Assembly: GCF_003053725.1 (NCBI RefSeq)
Contig: NZ_QAYC01000003.1
Location: 1 to 64,000, forward strand
Reading direction: 5' to 3'
Length of the DNA stretch: 64,000 nucleotides
DNA from: Rhodovulum kholense
GTDB lineage: Bacteria; Pseudomonadota; Alphaproteobacteria; Rhodobacterales; Rhodobacteraceae
Shown: positions 19,513-27,884 of the stretch, piece after piece
Numbering within the stretch: the stretch's first letter is position 1
How the letters are laid out: every line of letters begins with the position of its first letter
Position numbers and translations under genes: made by a program
Notes under the pieces: model-generated
The model's database searches: none
What the model saw: the letters and a program-made list of their open reading frames with translations, nothing else
What the model was told of the DNA's origin: nothing

Positions 19513-20163
19513 TTAGTCCTGCGCGGCGACGTCTGCGGGTTGAAGCGTGGGCTTGGGCTGCGCGCTGTCGAGATAGGCCCGGTAGCTGCGCGCCATGTAC
19601 TTGCCATCGATCGTCATCGGGCGCGGGCGCAGGAAGGCCGCGACCTCGGTCACGGTGCGGCGGTTCAGTCGCTCGGGCCCCTCGGTATGGACCAGCGGGC
19701 GGGTCTCGCCATAGGAGACCACGGCCTGCAGCCGCGCGCGGGGCACGCCGCGCGCCACCATATAGGCCACTGCCGCCTGTGCCCGCCGCATCCCGAGCGC
19801 CTTGTTGTAGGGCGCGCTGCCGACCTTGTCGGCATGGCCGTAGACCCGGAAGACCACGAAGGGATAGCGCAGGATCCAGGCCGCTTGCCGGTCGAGCGCG
19901 GCCTGTGCCGTGGCGTCGAGGGCTGCGCTGTCGAAGGCGAAGGTGACGGTGCTGGGCACCTCGGCGGCGAAACGGCGGGTCATGTCGATGGCCATCGCCC
20001 GGTCGGACGTCATCACCATCTGGTTGGTCATCGTGGCATTGCCAAAGCTGCCATCGTCCAGCGCATCGCCCGCGGGCCGGTTGAAATCGGCGATCTGGCG
20101 GGGGCTGCAGGCGGTCAGCGCCAGTGCGGCGCCCAGGGTCACGAAGGCAAGGCGGGCACGCAT
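19513..20163 (-). CDS. OmpA-family lipoprotein of the Tad locus
   Basis: A 216-residue predicted lipoprotein. The signal peptide ends with A-L-T-A-C (Cys near 19). An OmpA-like peptidoglycan-binding domain follows, with V-T-F-A-F-D-S-A near residue 72 and V-Y-G-H-A-D-K-V-G near 107. It lies 4 bases downstream of the rcpA-type secretin gene. OmpA proteins at this position are common in alphaproteobacterial Tad loci and probably help anchor the secretin to the cell wall. CpaD, which often occupies this slot elsewhere, is a different family. Confidence 0.88.
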   Translation of the reverse strand: MRARLAFVTLGAALALTACSPRQIADFNRPAGDALDDGSFGNATMTNQMVMTSDRAMAIDMTRRFAAEVPSTVTFAFDSAALDATAQAALDRQAAWILRYPFVVFRVYGHADKVGSAPYNKALGMRRAQAAVAYMVARGVPRARLQAVVSYGETRPLVHTEGPERLNRRTVTEVAAFLRPRPMTIDGKYMARSYRAYLDSAQPKPTLQPADVAAQD

Positions 20164-20167
20164 GGGC

Positions 20168-21598
20168 CTACTCCATCACATAGCCGTAGGAGCCGCCGAA
20201 ATCCTGCCGCGCGACCTCGCCCGCGGCGCCCGAGCGCGGGGTGCGCGGCGACGACAGCCGGCCGTGAAGAAAGAGGTCGCGCTCGCTTGGCGGGGCCACG
20301 CGGTCGGTCGGCAGGGCCAGCGTCTCGCCGCGCGTGGGCGAGACCAGATGCGCGGTGACGATGATCACCAGTTCGCTCTGGTCGCGCTGGTATTCGGAAC
20401 TGCGGAACAGCGTGCCCAGGATCGGCACGTCGCCAAGCCACGGCACCTGGCCCTTGAGGCTGGCGAAATCGTCCTGCAAGAGGCCCGCGACCGCGAAGCT
20501 TTCGCCGTCATGCAGCTCGACCGTGGTCGAGGTCGAGCGGGTCGAGAACCCGCTGATGATGATGCCGTTGTTGTTGAAGGTCACGGAGGGGTCGATACTG
20601 CTGACCTGGGCGTTCATCTCGAGGTTGATATTGTTGCCCACCACATTGGGGATGAAGTTCAGCGAAATCCCGAAGGGCTTGAACTCGACCGTGACGTCGC
20701 CATCGCCGCCGACCACCGGGATCGGATATTCCCCGCCCGCAAGAAAGCTGGCCGCCTGGCCCGACAGGGCGGTCAGGTTCGGTTCGGCCAGGGTGCGGAC
20801 GAAGCCCTTGGTTTCCAGCGCTTCCAGCAGGACCGCGAATTGCAGATCGCCAGCGCCGATGCCGATCGAGAACACGCCGTTGCTGCTGCGCGACCGGGCC
20901 GGCGTGGTCGACGGATCGCCGTCGAAGAGATCGCCGAGGTTGGTGCCCTCGGTGATGGTGTTGGTGCCGCCCGCAAAGCCCAGGTCGCCGCCATTGGTCA
21001 GGCCCGCGACCCCGAGGCTGGTGCCGAGGCTTTTCGACACGGACCGGTTCATTTCCGAGAACCGGACCTTCAGCATCACCTGCTGGGTGCCCCCGACATT
21101 CAGCAGGTTCGAGATCCGTTCCGGCGCATAGCGCGAGGCAAGATCGAGCGCCCGGTCGATCACCGTCTTCGAACTGACCGTGCCCGAAAGAACCAGCCCG
21201 TCATTGGCCGCGCGCACCTCGATGGGTTCGCCCGGCAGCACCTCGCGCAGCCGTTCCTTGAGTTCGCTCATGTCGGGGGTCACCTGGACCTCGACATTGG
21301 TGATCAGCGTGCCGTCGGGCCCCAGGAGCGTCAGCGTGGTGCGTCCGGGCGACTTGCCCAGCACATAGATGGTGCGGTCGGAAAGGGTCGAGATATCGGC
21401 GATCTGCGGGTTCGAAATCGACAATTCGGCGAAGACCTGATCGCTTTCGACCACCACCGCGCGGTTCATCGGAACCGTGAGCTTGCCGGTCGCCTGACCC
21501 TCCAGCGTTCGCAGGGTCTGCGCTCCGGCCTCCGGCGGCAGGGCCGGAATCGCGGCAAGACCAAACAGTCCCGCCGCGAGGATGGTCCGAAATCTCAT
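20168..21598 (-). CDS. rcpA: Tad secretin RcpA (CpaC)
   Basis: A 476-residue outer-membrane secretin. The signal peptide ends near A-G-A-Q (residue 27). A pilus-assembly N-domain (T-V-P-M-N-R-A-V-V) and a BON-like region follow, then secretin signatures (V-L-L-E-A-L-E-T-K-G-F-V; P-I-P-V-V-G; G-V-F-S-I-G). It forms the pilus exit channel. The upstream 268 bases separating it from rcpC hold no gene. Its stop is close to the downstream OmpA lipoprotein gene, supporting co-expression. Confidence 0.94.
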   Translation of the reverse strand: MRFRTILAAGLFGLAAIPALPPEAGAQTLRTLEGQATGKLTVPMNRAVVVESDQVFAELSISNPQIADISTLSDRTIYVLGKSPGRTTLTLLGPDGTLITNVEVQVTPDMSELKERLREVLPGEPIEVRAANDGLVLSGTVSSKTVIDRALDLASRYAPERISNLLNVGGTQQVMLKVRFSEMNRSVSKSLGTSLGVAGLTNGGDLGFAGGTNTITEGTNLGDLFDGDPSTTPARSRSSNGVFSIGIGAGDLQFAVLLEALETKGFVRTLAEPNLTALSGQAASFLAGGEYPIPVVGGDGDVTVEFKPFGISLNFIPNVVGNNINLEMNAQVSSIDPSVTFNNNGIIISGFSTRSTSTTVELHDGESFAVAGLLQDDFASLKGQVPWLGDVPILGTLFRSSEYQRDQSELVIIVTAHLVSPTRGETLALPTDRVAPPSERDLFLHGRLSSPRTPRSGAAGEVARQDFGGSYGYVME

Positions 21599-21866
21599 GT
21601 GACCCTGCCTTTCCGATCACGCCTCACGAGGGGTCTTTCGCCTCTTTTGGCGGTCAGGATGCGGCAAGGCCGTTTTTTTTGCAATCATTGCGTGCCGTCA
21701 CAGGAAGCGGCCTGTGGGTATCTCGCAACAATCGCCCCTGTTGGCTGGCCTCGGAAATGCACGCAAGGGCTGTATAGTGCCGCTCTGTCCTTGGCCCCGG
21801 CCTCCCGTTCCTATCATGCCGGCCGAAGGGCGGAACTTCTGTCTGCGGCCGGTTTGGCGAATGGGG

Positions 21867-22703
21867 TCAGTTCGTGCAGGGGATTTCGATCTCGACCACT
21901 TCCGACCCGCGGCGGGTTCGAATTGTGCAGATCCGCTTTTGTTCGGGGGCGACTTCGGGGGCGTCCTCGATGCCCAGCAGAGCCTTTTGGTCGACCTCGA
22001 CCGCCTCGGCCACGACATCGTCATTGGCGCCAACCAGCGACAGCGACAACCGCCCGCTCGACTGCGCCTGGGCGAGCGAGGCGACCTGTTGCGGCGAAGC
22101 CTCGACCGTGACGGTGCGCGCGATCACCGGCCGGGTGGTGTCCTCGTCGGCGATCTGGTCGATGGCGATCAGGCGGATGCCGGTGTCGATCAGCTTGGTC
22201 ACCTGTTTCGACTGGCTCTCGCCGGTCCAGTAGACATCCACCCGGTCGCCCGGCCGCAGGAAGCCCGAAACGCCGGAGCTGACATCGACCCGGATCGCGA
22301 AGGCGCGCATGCCCTTGGTCAGGCGCGAGGTGATACCGGCATCGGCGCCGGGATCGGTGACCTTGACCCGCAAGAGCGGTTCGCCCGCCTCCATCGCGCG
22401 CAGGACGGTACGGAATTGCGGCTGGCCTTCGGGAAACAGCTCTTCCTTGGTCTGGAACACGCCTTCGGGCATCGAGTCCTTCGGCCAGAGCACCGGGCGC
22501 AGGTTGTCCAGCGTGATCTGCTGGCCATAGCGCAGCGGTTCCCTGGCGACGACCACAGGTTCCAGCGCGACCTGCTGGGCCTGGGCGGCGCGCGCGGCAG
22601 CCAGTTCGCGTTTGGTCTGGTCGAAATAGCCCTGGGCCATGTAGACCGCGAACCCTGCCAGACCGAGCCCCAGCAGAAGGACCAGTCCGAAGATCAGGCG
22701 CAT
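21867..22703 (-). CDS. rcpC: Tad assembly protein RcpC (CpaB)
   Basis: A 278-residue protein with an N-terminal membrane helix (about residues 3-23). A SAF-like domain (near residues 50-115; R-Y-G-Q-Q-I-T-L-D-N) and an RcpC/CpaB domain with S-G-F-L-R-P-G-D-R-V-D-V-Y follow. CpaB helps stabilise the secretin in the envelope. I choose the ATG at 22703 because AAAGGA lies 8 bases upstream; an upstream extension to 22790 is arginine-rich shadow sequence. It is the first gene after the flp pilin. Confidence 0.93.
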   Translation of the reverse strand: MRLIFGLVLLLGLGLAGFAVYMAQGYFDQTKRELAAARAAQAQQVALEPVVVAREPLRYGQQITLDNLRPVLWPKDSMPEGVFQTKEELFPEGQPQFRTVLRAMEAGEPLLRVKVTDPGADAGITSRLTKGMRAFAIRVDVSSGVSGFLRPGDRVDVYWTGESQSKQVTKLIDTGIRLIAIDQIADEDTTRPVIARTVTVEASPQQVASLAQAQSSGRLSLSLVGANDDVVAEAVEVDQKALLGIEDAPEVAPEQKRICTIRTRRGSEVVEIEIPCTN

Positions 22704-22913
22704 GGCATGTCCTTTCGTCGCCGATCCGCGACCCCGGCGCTGGCCGCGGAGTTTCCTTCGTTCTTTTGATTTGCCACGGTAATGCGGCAATCCCCGGGGG
22801 ATCTTGGCGACGTCCGGTGGATATTCAGTTAAAGATCGAGGGTATCACTCTCCGGTTCTAAAGCAGCGCGCGGCCTCCACATCAGCGCAGGCCTCTAGCG
22901 AAGAGACAGCAAT

Positions 22914-22942
22914 GAGGGCCGCTTCTGTGGGCAGCGACCCTC
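22914..22942 (-). terminator. Weak hairpin downstream of flp
   Basis: Ten-base arms, 22914-22923 and 22933-22942, pair with one mismatch around a 9-base loop, about 20 bases past the flp stop. There is no clear U-run on the minus strand, so this may be an attenuator or mRNA-stabilising hairpin that lets flp be expressed above the downstream assembly genes. This role is inferred. Confidence 0.35.
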
Positions 22943-22964
22943 CTTAGACGTCTATGTGGTCCTC

Positions 22965-23201
22965 TTAGTCCGGGGTGTTGTCAGTGGCGTCGCTGCCCCA
23001 GCCGAGGTTCGACAGGCTGGCAACCGTCCCGGAAGACAGCGAGGAAGCGATGTTGTCGCCGAGGCTGTTCACGCCGCCGCGAACCGTGCCCAGAACGGCA
23101 ATGCCGAGGCCGACGATGGCGGCGGTCAGCACGACCCAGTCGACGGTGACGGCGCCGGACTCGTCCTTGGCGAAGGTCTTGAAGAGTTTGAAGAGTTTCA
23201 T
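22965..23201 (-). CDS. flp: Flp-type pilin subunit
   Basis: A 78-residue Flp prepilin. A lysine-rich leader (M-K-L-F-K-L-F-K-T-F-A-K-D-E-S-G) is followed by A-V-T-V-D-W and a hydrophobic core helix (V-V-L-T-A-A-I-V-G-L-G). Cleavage after G16 is predicted. Position +5 is Asp in place of the usual Glu, and +6 is Trp in place of Tyr; my recollection is that this variant is usual in Rhodobacteraceae. The ATG at 23201 has GGAGGG 6 bases upstream, so the longer frame is rejected. The C-terminal third is serine/glycine/asparagine-rich, a possible site for O-glycosylation. Confidence 0.95.
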   Translation of the reverse strand: MKLFKLFKTFAKDESGAVTVDWVVLTAAIVGLGIAVLGTVRGGVNSLGDNIASSLSSGTVASLSNLGWGSDATDNTPD

Positions 23202-23497
23202 GGGGGTCCCTCCAGAAGGATGCTCGCTCAATTCAAATGCCCTTGGGTGAAGGGCCGGACCCCCAGCAATGGGGCCGCAACCGCTTCGACCCGGTCATAG
23301 GGCCACCGGAATCGGGCAAGAGTTGGGCTGGGCCTTGGCAATTTCTGCCCCAGCGGAAAAAGACCATCGAAACCTTGGGAATTGATCAAAAATGCAATAA
23401 CAATTGCCTTGAAAACTCTCTGTATGCAGGACGGGCCTGTCGGGTCCGTGCCGCAAAGCGGAAATGCAAAGAACCGCAAGGTCGGGCAGGGCAGAGC
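23202..23497. promoter_or_regulatory. Divergent intergenic region between flp and the lytic transglycosylase gene
   Basis: This gap of 296 bases separates two divergently read genes and should contain the flp promoter on the minus strand and the transglycosylase promoter on the plus strand. The stretch 23375-23425 is unusually AT-rich for this genome (TTGATC, GCAATAACAATTGCC, TTGAAAAC). No convincing -35/-10 pair with 16-18-base spacing could be fixed by eye, so no exact promoter is claimed. Confidence 0.4.
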
Positions 23498-24364
23498 ATG
23501 CGGCGTCATCTGGAAGGTCTGGTTCTGGCCGGGCTGGTTCTTGCCAGCGCGGGCGCGGCGCCCGGACCGGTGCGGGCCGAGCCGCCGCCCTGGCCAGAGT
23601 TCACCTTCCGAAGGGTCAAACCGCCCGCCCCCGGTGCGTCACGACGCATCACCGTTCAGATCGAGCCGCGCGCGACCGTGGTACCGGCCGCATTGGGCCC
23701 GCCGACCGCTCCGCTGGCGCGCGCGCCCGACGCTGCGGCCGAACCGCCCCCCGGCAACGCGGCGCAGCCGGGGCCGGCCTGGTTCTGGTCGCGAGTGTCG
23801 CCCGCGTTGAGCGACAGCCGGCCGGGGCGGCTGGCGCCCGCGCTGGAGGCACTGGGCGAGGCACCGCCCGGCGAAGCGGTGCGCGCGCCCCGGCTGCAGC
23901 TTTTGCAGGACATCGCCGAGGCCCATGGCCGCGCGATCCTGTCGGCCACGGTCGGCACCCGGGTCTCGCCCGCGCTGGCGCTGGCGGTGATCGGGGTCGA
24001 AAGCGGCGGGCGCGGCAGGGCGCTCAGCCCGAAGGGGGCGCTGGGGCTGATGCAGCTGATACCCGCCACCGCCCGGCGCTTCGGCGTGGCCGATGCCGCC
24101 GATCCCGTCGCCAATATCCGCGGCGGCGTTGCCTATCTCGACTGGCTGATGGGCGAATTCGGCGGCGATCCGGTGCTGGTTCTGGCCGCCTATAATGCCG
24201 GAGAAGGGGCGGTGCGCGCCCATGGCGGCGTTCCGCCCTATCTGGAAACGCGCGATTATGTGCCGAAGGTGCTGGCAGCCTGGGCGGTGGCCCGGGGGCT
24301 GTGCCGGACCCCGCCCGAGCTGATCAGCGACGGCTGCGTGTTCCGGGCCAAGGGCAGGGGATAG
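23498..24364 (+). CDS. Lytic transglycosylase (SLT domain)
   Basis: A 288-residue secreted protein. The signal peptide ends near V-R-A (residue 27), followed by a proline/alanine-rich linker. The SLT domain spans about residues 150-270. The catalytic glutamate lies in V-I-G-V-E-S-G-G, followed by S-P-K-G-A-L-G-L-M-Q-L-I-P-A-T-A and A-A-Y-N-A-G-E-G-A-V. It cuts peptidoglycan glycan strands, possibly to let the pilus or another envelope structure pass. The ATG at 23498 is chosen because it begins a proper signal peptide. One base separates its stop from the next gene, so the two are probably co-transcribed. Confidence 0.9.
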   Translation: MRRHLEGLVLAGLVLASAGAAPGPVRAEPPPWPEFTFRRVKPPAPGASRRITVQIEPRATVVPAALGPPTAPLARAPDAAAEPPPGNAAQPGPAWFWSRVSPALSDSRPGRLAPALEALGEAPPGEAVRAPRLQLLQDIAEAHGRAILSATVGTRVSPALALAVIGVESGGRGRALSPKGALGLMQLIPATARRFGVADAADPVANIRGGVAYLDWLMGEFGGDPVLVLAAYNAGEGAVRAHGGVPPYLETRDYVPKVLAAWAVARGLCRTPPELISDGCVFRAKGRG

Positions 24365-24365
24365 G

Positions 24366-25802
24366 ATGCAACGCCAGAAACCGCTGGTCCTCGACGTCGA
24401 CGGGACCTTTCTGAAGACCGATCTCGGGCTTGAATGCTTCTGGAACGGCCTCGGCCGCGCGCCGCTAGAGACGCTCAGGGCGACGGCCATGCATCTTCGC
24501 GACCGGGCCGGGCTTTGCCGCGAGCTGGCGCGGATCGCTCCGCCCCGGGTCGACCTATTGCCGCTGCGGCCCGAGATGGCGGCCCGCGCGCTTGAGGCCT
24601 GCGAGGCCGGGCGGCCCGTGGTGCTGGCAGGCGGGGCCGATCCGGGGCTCGTCGCCGCCCTGGCCAGCCATTACGGATTTTGTGAAGAGGGCCTCGGCGC
24701 AGAAGGGGCAGCCGCGCCCGAGGGTGGCGCCAAGGCGCGGGCTCTGGTCGAACGCTTCGGGCGTCGCGGTTTCGACTATGCCGGCGCGCGGGCCGCCGAC
24801 CGTCCCGTCTGGCGCGAGGCCGACCGGGCGTTGCTGTTGGGGCGGCAGCACCGGCTGGCGGCCGAACTGTCGGCGGCGGGCCATCCGGTCGAAGAGATCC
24901 CGGCGGGCTGGAAGCTGCGCGACCTGGGGCGCGCGCTCCGACCGCATCAATGGGTCAAGAACGTGCTTCTGCTGCTGCCCGCGCTGGCCGCGCATGATTT
25001 CCGGCCCGAAACGCTGGTGCTGGTGCTTATGGGCATCCTGGCCTTCTCGGCTGCCGCGTCCTGCATCTATATCGTCAACGATCTGCTCGACCTCGAGGCC
25101 GACCGGCTGCACGAAACCAAATGCCGCCGCCCCTTTGCCTGCGGCAATGTGCCCATCGGCGCGGGCATGGCGGCGGGCGCGGCACTGGCGCTGGTGGCCC
25201 TTGGAGTCGGCGCGGCGCTCGGGCCGCCCTTCCTGACGGTGGTACTTCTCTATATGGCGCTGTCGCTGGCCTATTCGCTGCGGCTCAAGCGGATGCGCTG
25301 GGTCGATATCGCGACGCTTGCCGCGCTTTACACGATCCGCGTGGTGGCGGGGGCGGCGGCCAGCGGAGGCGAGGCGTCCTTCCTGATGCTGGTCTTCGTC
25401 TTTCCGGTCTTCGTGACGCTGGGCTGCGTCAAGCGGATGACCGAACTGGCCCGGGCCGAGACCGACGAGCGCCTGCCCGGCCGGGGCTATGGCCGGGGCG
25501 ACCGGGGCGATCTGCTGAACATGGCGGGGCTCGGCGTGGTGGGGGCGCTGGTGGTCTTCGTCGCCTACAGCTTCTCTGCGCAGGCCGAGGCGCTTTACCA
25601 GACCCGCTGGCTGCTATGGGCGGCGGCCGTTCCGCTGGCGGTCTGGCTGGTCCGGATGGTCTGGCTCGGCTATCGCGGACAGCAGGATTACGACCCCATC
25701 GTCTTTGCGCTCCGCGACCGGGCGGGGCTGGGGCTGATCTTCTTCGCGCTGTCCTTCATGTTCTACAGCGCCGGGCTCTGGCAGCGCTGGTTCGGGTTCT
25801 GA
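24366..25802 (+). CDS. HAD-UbiA fusion: predicted polyprenyl-phosphate phosphoribosyltransferase with phosphatase-like domain
   Basis: A 478-residue fusion. The N-terminal part (1-185) is a HAD-like domain with D-V-D-G-T at residues 10-14. The C-terminal part (190-478) is a UbiA prenyltransferase with N-D-L-L-D-L-E-A-D at 238-246, R-P-F-A-C-G at 255-260, and a second Asp motif at D314 (V-D-I). Together with the DprE1/DprE2-like genes next door, the UbiA domain is best read as decaprenyl-phosphoribose 5-phosphate synthase. The HAD domain could then remove the 5-phosphate. Both roles are inferred from family and context. A ubiquinone-type UbiA is less likely given the neighbours. Confidence 0.85.
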   Translation: MQRQKPLVLDVDGTFLKTDLGLECFWNGLGRAPLETLRATAMHLRDRAGLCRELARIAPPRVDLLPLRPEMAARALEACEAGRPVVLAGGADPGLVAALASHYGFCEEGLGAEGAAAPEGGAKARALVERFGRRGFDYAGARAADRPVWREADRALLLGRQHRLAAELSAAGHPVEEIPAGWKLRDLGRALRPHQWVKNVLLLLPALAAHDFRPETLVLVLMGILAFSAAASCIYIVNDLLDLEADRLHETKCRRPFACGNVPIGAGMAAGAALALVALGVGAALGPPFLTVVLLYMALSLAYSLRLKRMRWVDIATLAALYTIRVVAGAAASGGEASFLMLVFVFPVFVTLGCVKRMTELARAETDERLPGRGYGRGDRGDLLNMAGLGVVGALVVFVAYSFSAQAEALYQTRWLLWAAAVPLAVWLVRMVWLGYRGQQDYDPIVFALRDRAGLGLIFFALSFMFYSAGLWQRWFGF

Positions 25803-25836
25803 GCCGCCCGGCCGCAGGGGCCGGACGGCGCCGGTC

Positions 25837-26574
25837 TCAGACCGAAAGCTTCTTGAATACCCGTTCCGGGATCAGCCGGATGATGCCCATGATCCCCATC
25901 CAGAAAAACGGCGTGTAGATCACGTTGCGCTGTTTTTCCAGCGCGCTCAGGATGTCTGTGGCCACCTTGTCGGGCGAGGCCACCAGAAACATCCCCTCGA
26001 TCCCCCAGGTCATTGCGGTATCGGTAAAGCCGGGCTTGACCGTCAGCACATGCCCGCCCGCGCGGCCCAGCCGGTTGCGCAGCCCTGACAGATAAGTGGC
26101 AAAGGCCGCCTTGGCCGCCCCGTAGACATAGTTGCCGATCCGCCCGCGGTCGCCCGCGACCGAGCCCACGCCGATGACGGTGCCCGCGCCGCGGGCCTCG
26201 ATGATCGGGGCCAGCCCCTGCAGCACCCGGGCCGGGCCGGTAAAGCTGTCGGTGACGACGCCCTCGATCAGGCCGGGATCGGCGTCGATCTCGGCCTGGG
26301 GCGGCATCGAGCCCACGAAGACCGCGGCCGAGACCGTGCCCTCGCAGGCCCCGGCCCGGGCAAGGATCGAGGCCACGCAGGCGAGGTCGCGCGCGTCGAA
26401 ACGGATGGTTTCGGCGAAGGCCGCGCCCCGCACGCGCGCATCGGCCGCGTCGCGTTCGAGATCGCCAAGATCCCGCCCGGCAAGGATCAGCCCGTCGCCG
26501 CGCGCCGCCAACCGGCGCACCAGCGCCCGTGCCATCGAGGACGAGGCCCCGAGAACGATCCAGGTCTCTGCCAT
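25837..26574 (-). CDS. dprE2: DprE2-like short-chain dehydrogenase (decaprenylphosphoryl-2-keto-ribose reductase)
   Basis: A 245-residue SDR. The N-terminal cofactor motif is L-G-A-S-S-S-M-A near residues 8-15, and the catalytic residues are S138, Y151 and K155. The segment G-S-V-A-G-D-R-G-R...N-Y-V-Y-G-A-A-K-A closely matches mycobacterial DprE2 as I know it. The enzyme would reduce the 2-keto intermediate to polyprenyl-phospho-arabinose with NAD(P)H. The ATG at 26574 overlaps the stop of the DprE1-like gene (ATGA), so the two are coupled and expected to act in sequence. A long upstream in-frame extension is rejected as out of frame with the operon. Confidence 0.88.
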   Translation of the reverse strand: MAETWIVLGASSSMARALVRRLAARGDGLILAGRDLGDLERDAADARVRGAAFAETIRFDARDLACVASILARAGACEGTVSAAVFVGSMPPQAEIDADPGLIEGVVTDSFTGPARVLQGLAPIIEARGAGTVIGVGSVAGDRGRIGNYVYGAAKAAFATYLSGLRNRLGRAGGHVLTVKPGFTDTAMTWGIEGMFLVASPDKVATDILSALEKQRNVIYTPFFWMGIMGIIRLIPERVFKKLSV

Positions 26575-27884
26575 CACGCGCTCCTCAGTTTCAGCCGCCG
26601 CACCAGATCGGTGGCCAGACGCCCCGCGGGATCGGCCTTGGCGACCTCGGCGCGCCAGGCCTCCAGTTCGGGATACATCGCGGCCATGCTTTCGGGCCGC
26701 GCCAGGGCGTCCTTGGCCAGATAGATCCGCCCGCCTGCGGCAATCACTTGATCCTCGAGCCGCGCGTAAAGCGCTGGCACTCTGGCGCGGGCAGGCAGGT
26801 CGACGGCCAGCGTGTAGCCGTCCATCGGGAAGGACAGATGCCCGGCGCGGCCCGGCCCCATCCGTTTCAGGACCGCCAGCGGCGAGGCGACGCCGCCCCG
26901 CGCGATGGTGTTCAGGATTTCCTTCAGCGCGGGCGCCCGGTCGGCAGGCACCACGCATTGGAACTGGTGGAACCCGCGCTTGCCGTACAAGCGGTTCCAG
27001 CCGCTCAGCGCATCGAGCGGGAAGAAGAACTCGTCCAGCGCCCGGGTCCGCTTGCGCCCGCTGTCGGGCACGCCCGATCCGTACCAGCGGTTGAAGATCT
27101 TCACCACCGGCCAGGACAAGAGCGCCTGAGGCGCATCGAAGGGCACGGGCTTCGGCTTGCGCTCGGGGCCGGGGCGGGTGCCCTCGACCAGCGTGCCCTC
27201 TTCGAGGATGCCGCGCCCGAGGCGCTTGCGTTTCGCCGTCGCGTCGATCCAGCCCACCGCGAATTCGGCTTTCGACGCGTCGAGCGCGGCGATGAAGCTG
27301 TCGAAATCCCGCATCCGGGTTTCCAGAACCTTCATCCGCTGGCCCGGAATGGCCATCAGCTGCAGCCGCGCCGAAAGGATGGCGCCGGTCTGGCCCTGAC
27401 CGCCCATCGTGGCGCGGAACAGGGCGGGATCGGAGGCCGGGCTCACCTCGCGCGGGCCTGCGGGCGTCATCAGCGTGACCGCCAGCACATGCTGCCCGAA
27501 GCTGCCCGCGCCATGGTGGTTCTTGCCATGGACGTCATTGGCGATGCAGCCGCCGATGGTGGCCAGCCCGGTGCCGGGCATCACCGCGGGCATCCAGCCC
27601 TGCGGCGCCAGCAGCTTCAGCAGCGCGCCGATAGTGGCGCCAGCCTCGACCTCGATCACGCCCGTCTCGGGGGCGAAGGCCAGAAGCCGGTCCATCCGCT
27701 TCATCTCTGTCGCGGCGCCGCCGTCGTTCAGCGCGCCGTCGCCATAGGACCGGCGATTGCCGATCGCGGGGCCGCCTTCGGCCAGCGCGTCCTTCAGGGC
27801 CGAAACCCGCTCTGGCCGGGCGATCCGCCCCTTGGCCCGAAGGGCCCGGCCCCATCCCGCGTAGTCAGCGGTCTTCCACTGCAT
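26574..27884 (-). CDS. dprE1: DprE1-like FAD oxidoreductase (decaprenylphosphoryl-ribose 2-epimerase subunit)
   Basis: A 436-residue flavoprotein with a FAD-binding 4 domain. It shows N-R-R-S-Y-G-D-G-A at residues 43-51 and H-G-K-N-H-H-G-A-G-S-F-G at 119-130, almost identical to the DprE1 signature. K391 matches the essential lysine of mycobacterial DprE1, while A360 stands where that enzyme has Cys387. It would oxidise polyprenyl-phosphoribose at C2. The ATG at 27884 has AAGGA at good spacing and lies inside the end of the upstream membrane-protein gene, which makes it preferable to a start 21 codons earlier. Confidence 0.9.
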   Translation of the reverse strand: MQWKTADYAGWGRALRAKGRIARPERVSALKDALAEGGPAIGNRRSYGDGALNDGGAATEMKRMDRLLAFAPETGVIEVEAGATIGALLKLLAPQGWMPAVMPGTGLATIGGCIANDVHGKNHHGAGSFGQHVLAVTLMTPAGPREVSPASDPALFRATMGGQGQTGAILSARLQLMAIPGQRMKVLETRMRDFDSFIAALDASKAEFAVGWIDATAKRKRLGRGILEEGTLVEGTRPGPERKPKPVPFDAPQALLSWPVVKIFNRWYGSGVPDSGRKRTRALDEFFFPLDALSGWNRLYGKRGFHQFQCVVPADRAPALKEILNTIARGGVASPLAVLKRMGPGRAGHLSFPMDGYTLAVDLPARARVPALYARLEDQVIAAGGRIYLAKDALARPESMAAMYPELEAWRAEVAKADPAGRLATDLVRRLKLRSA

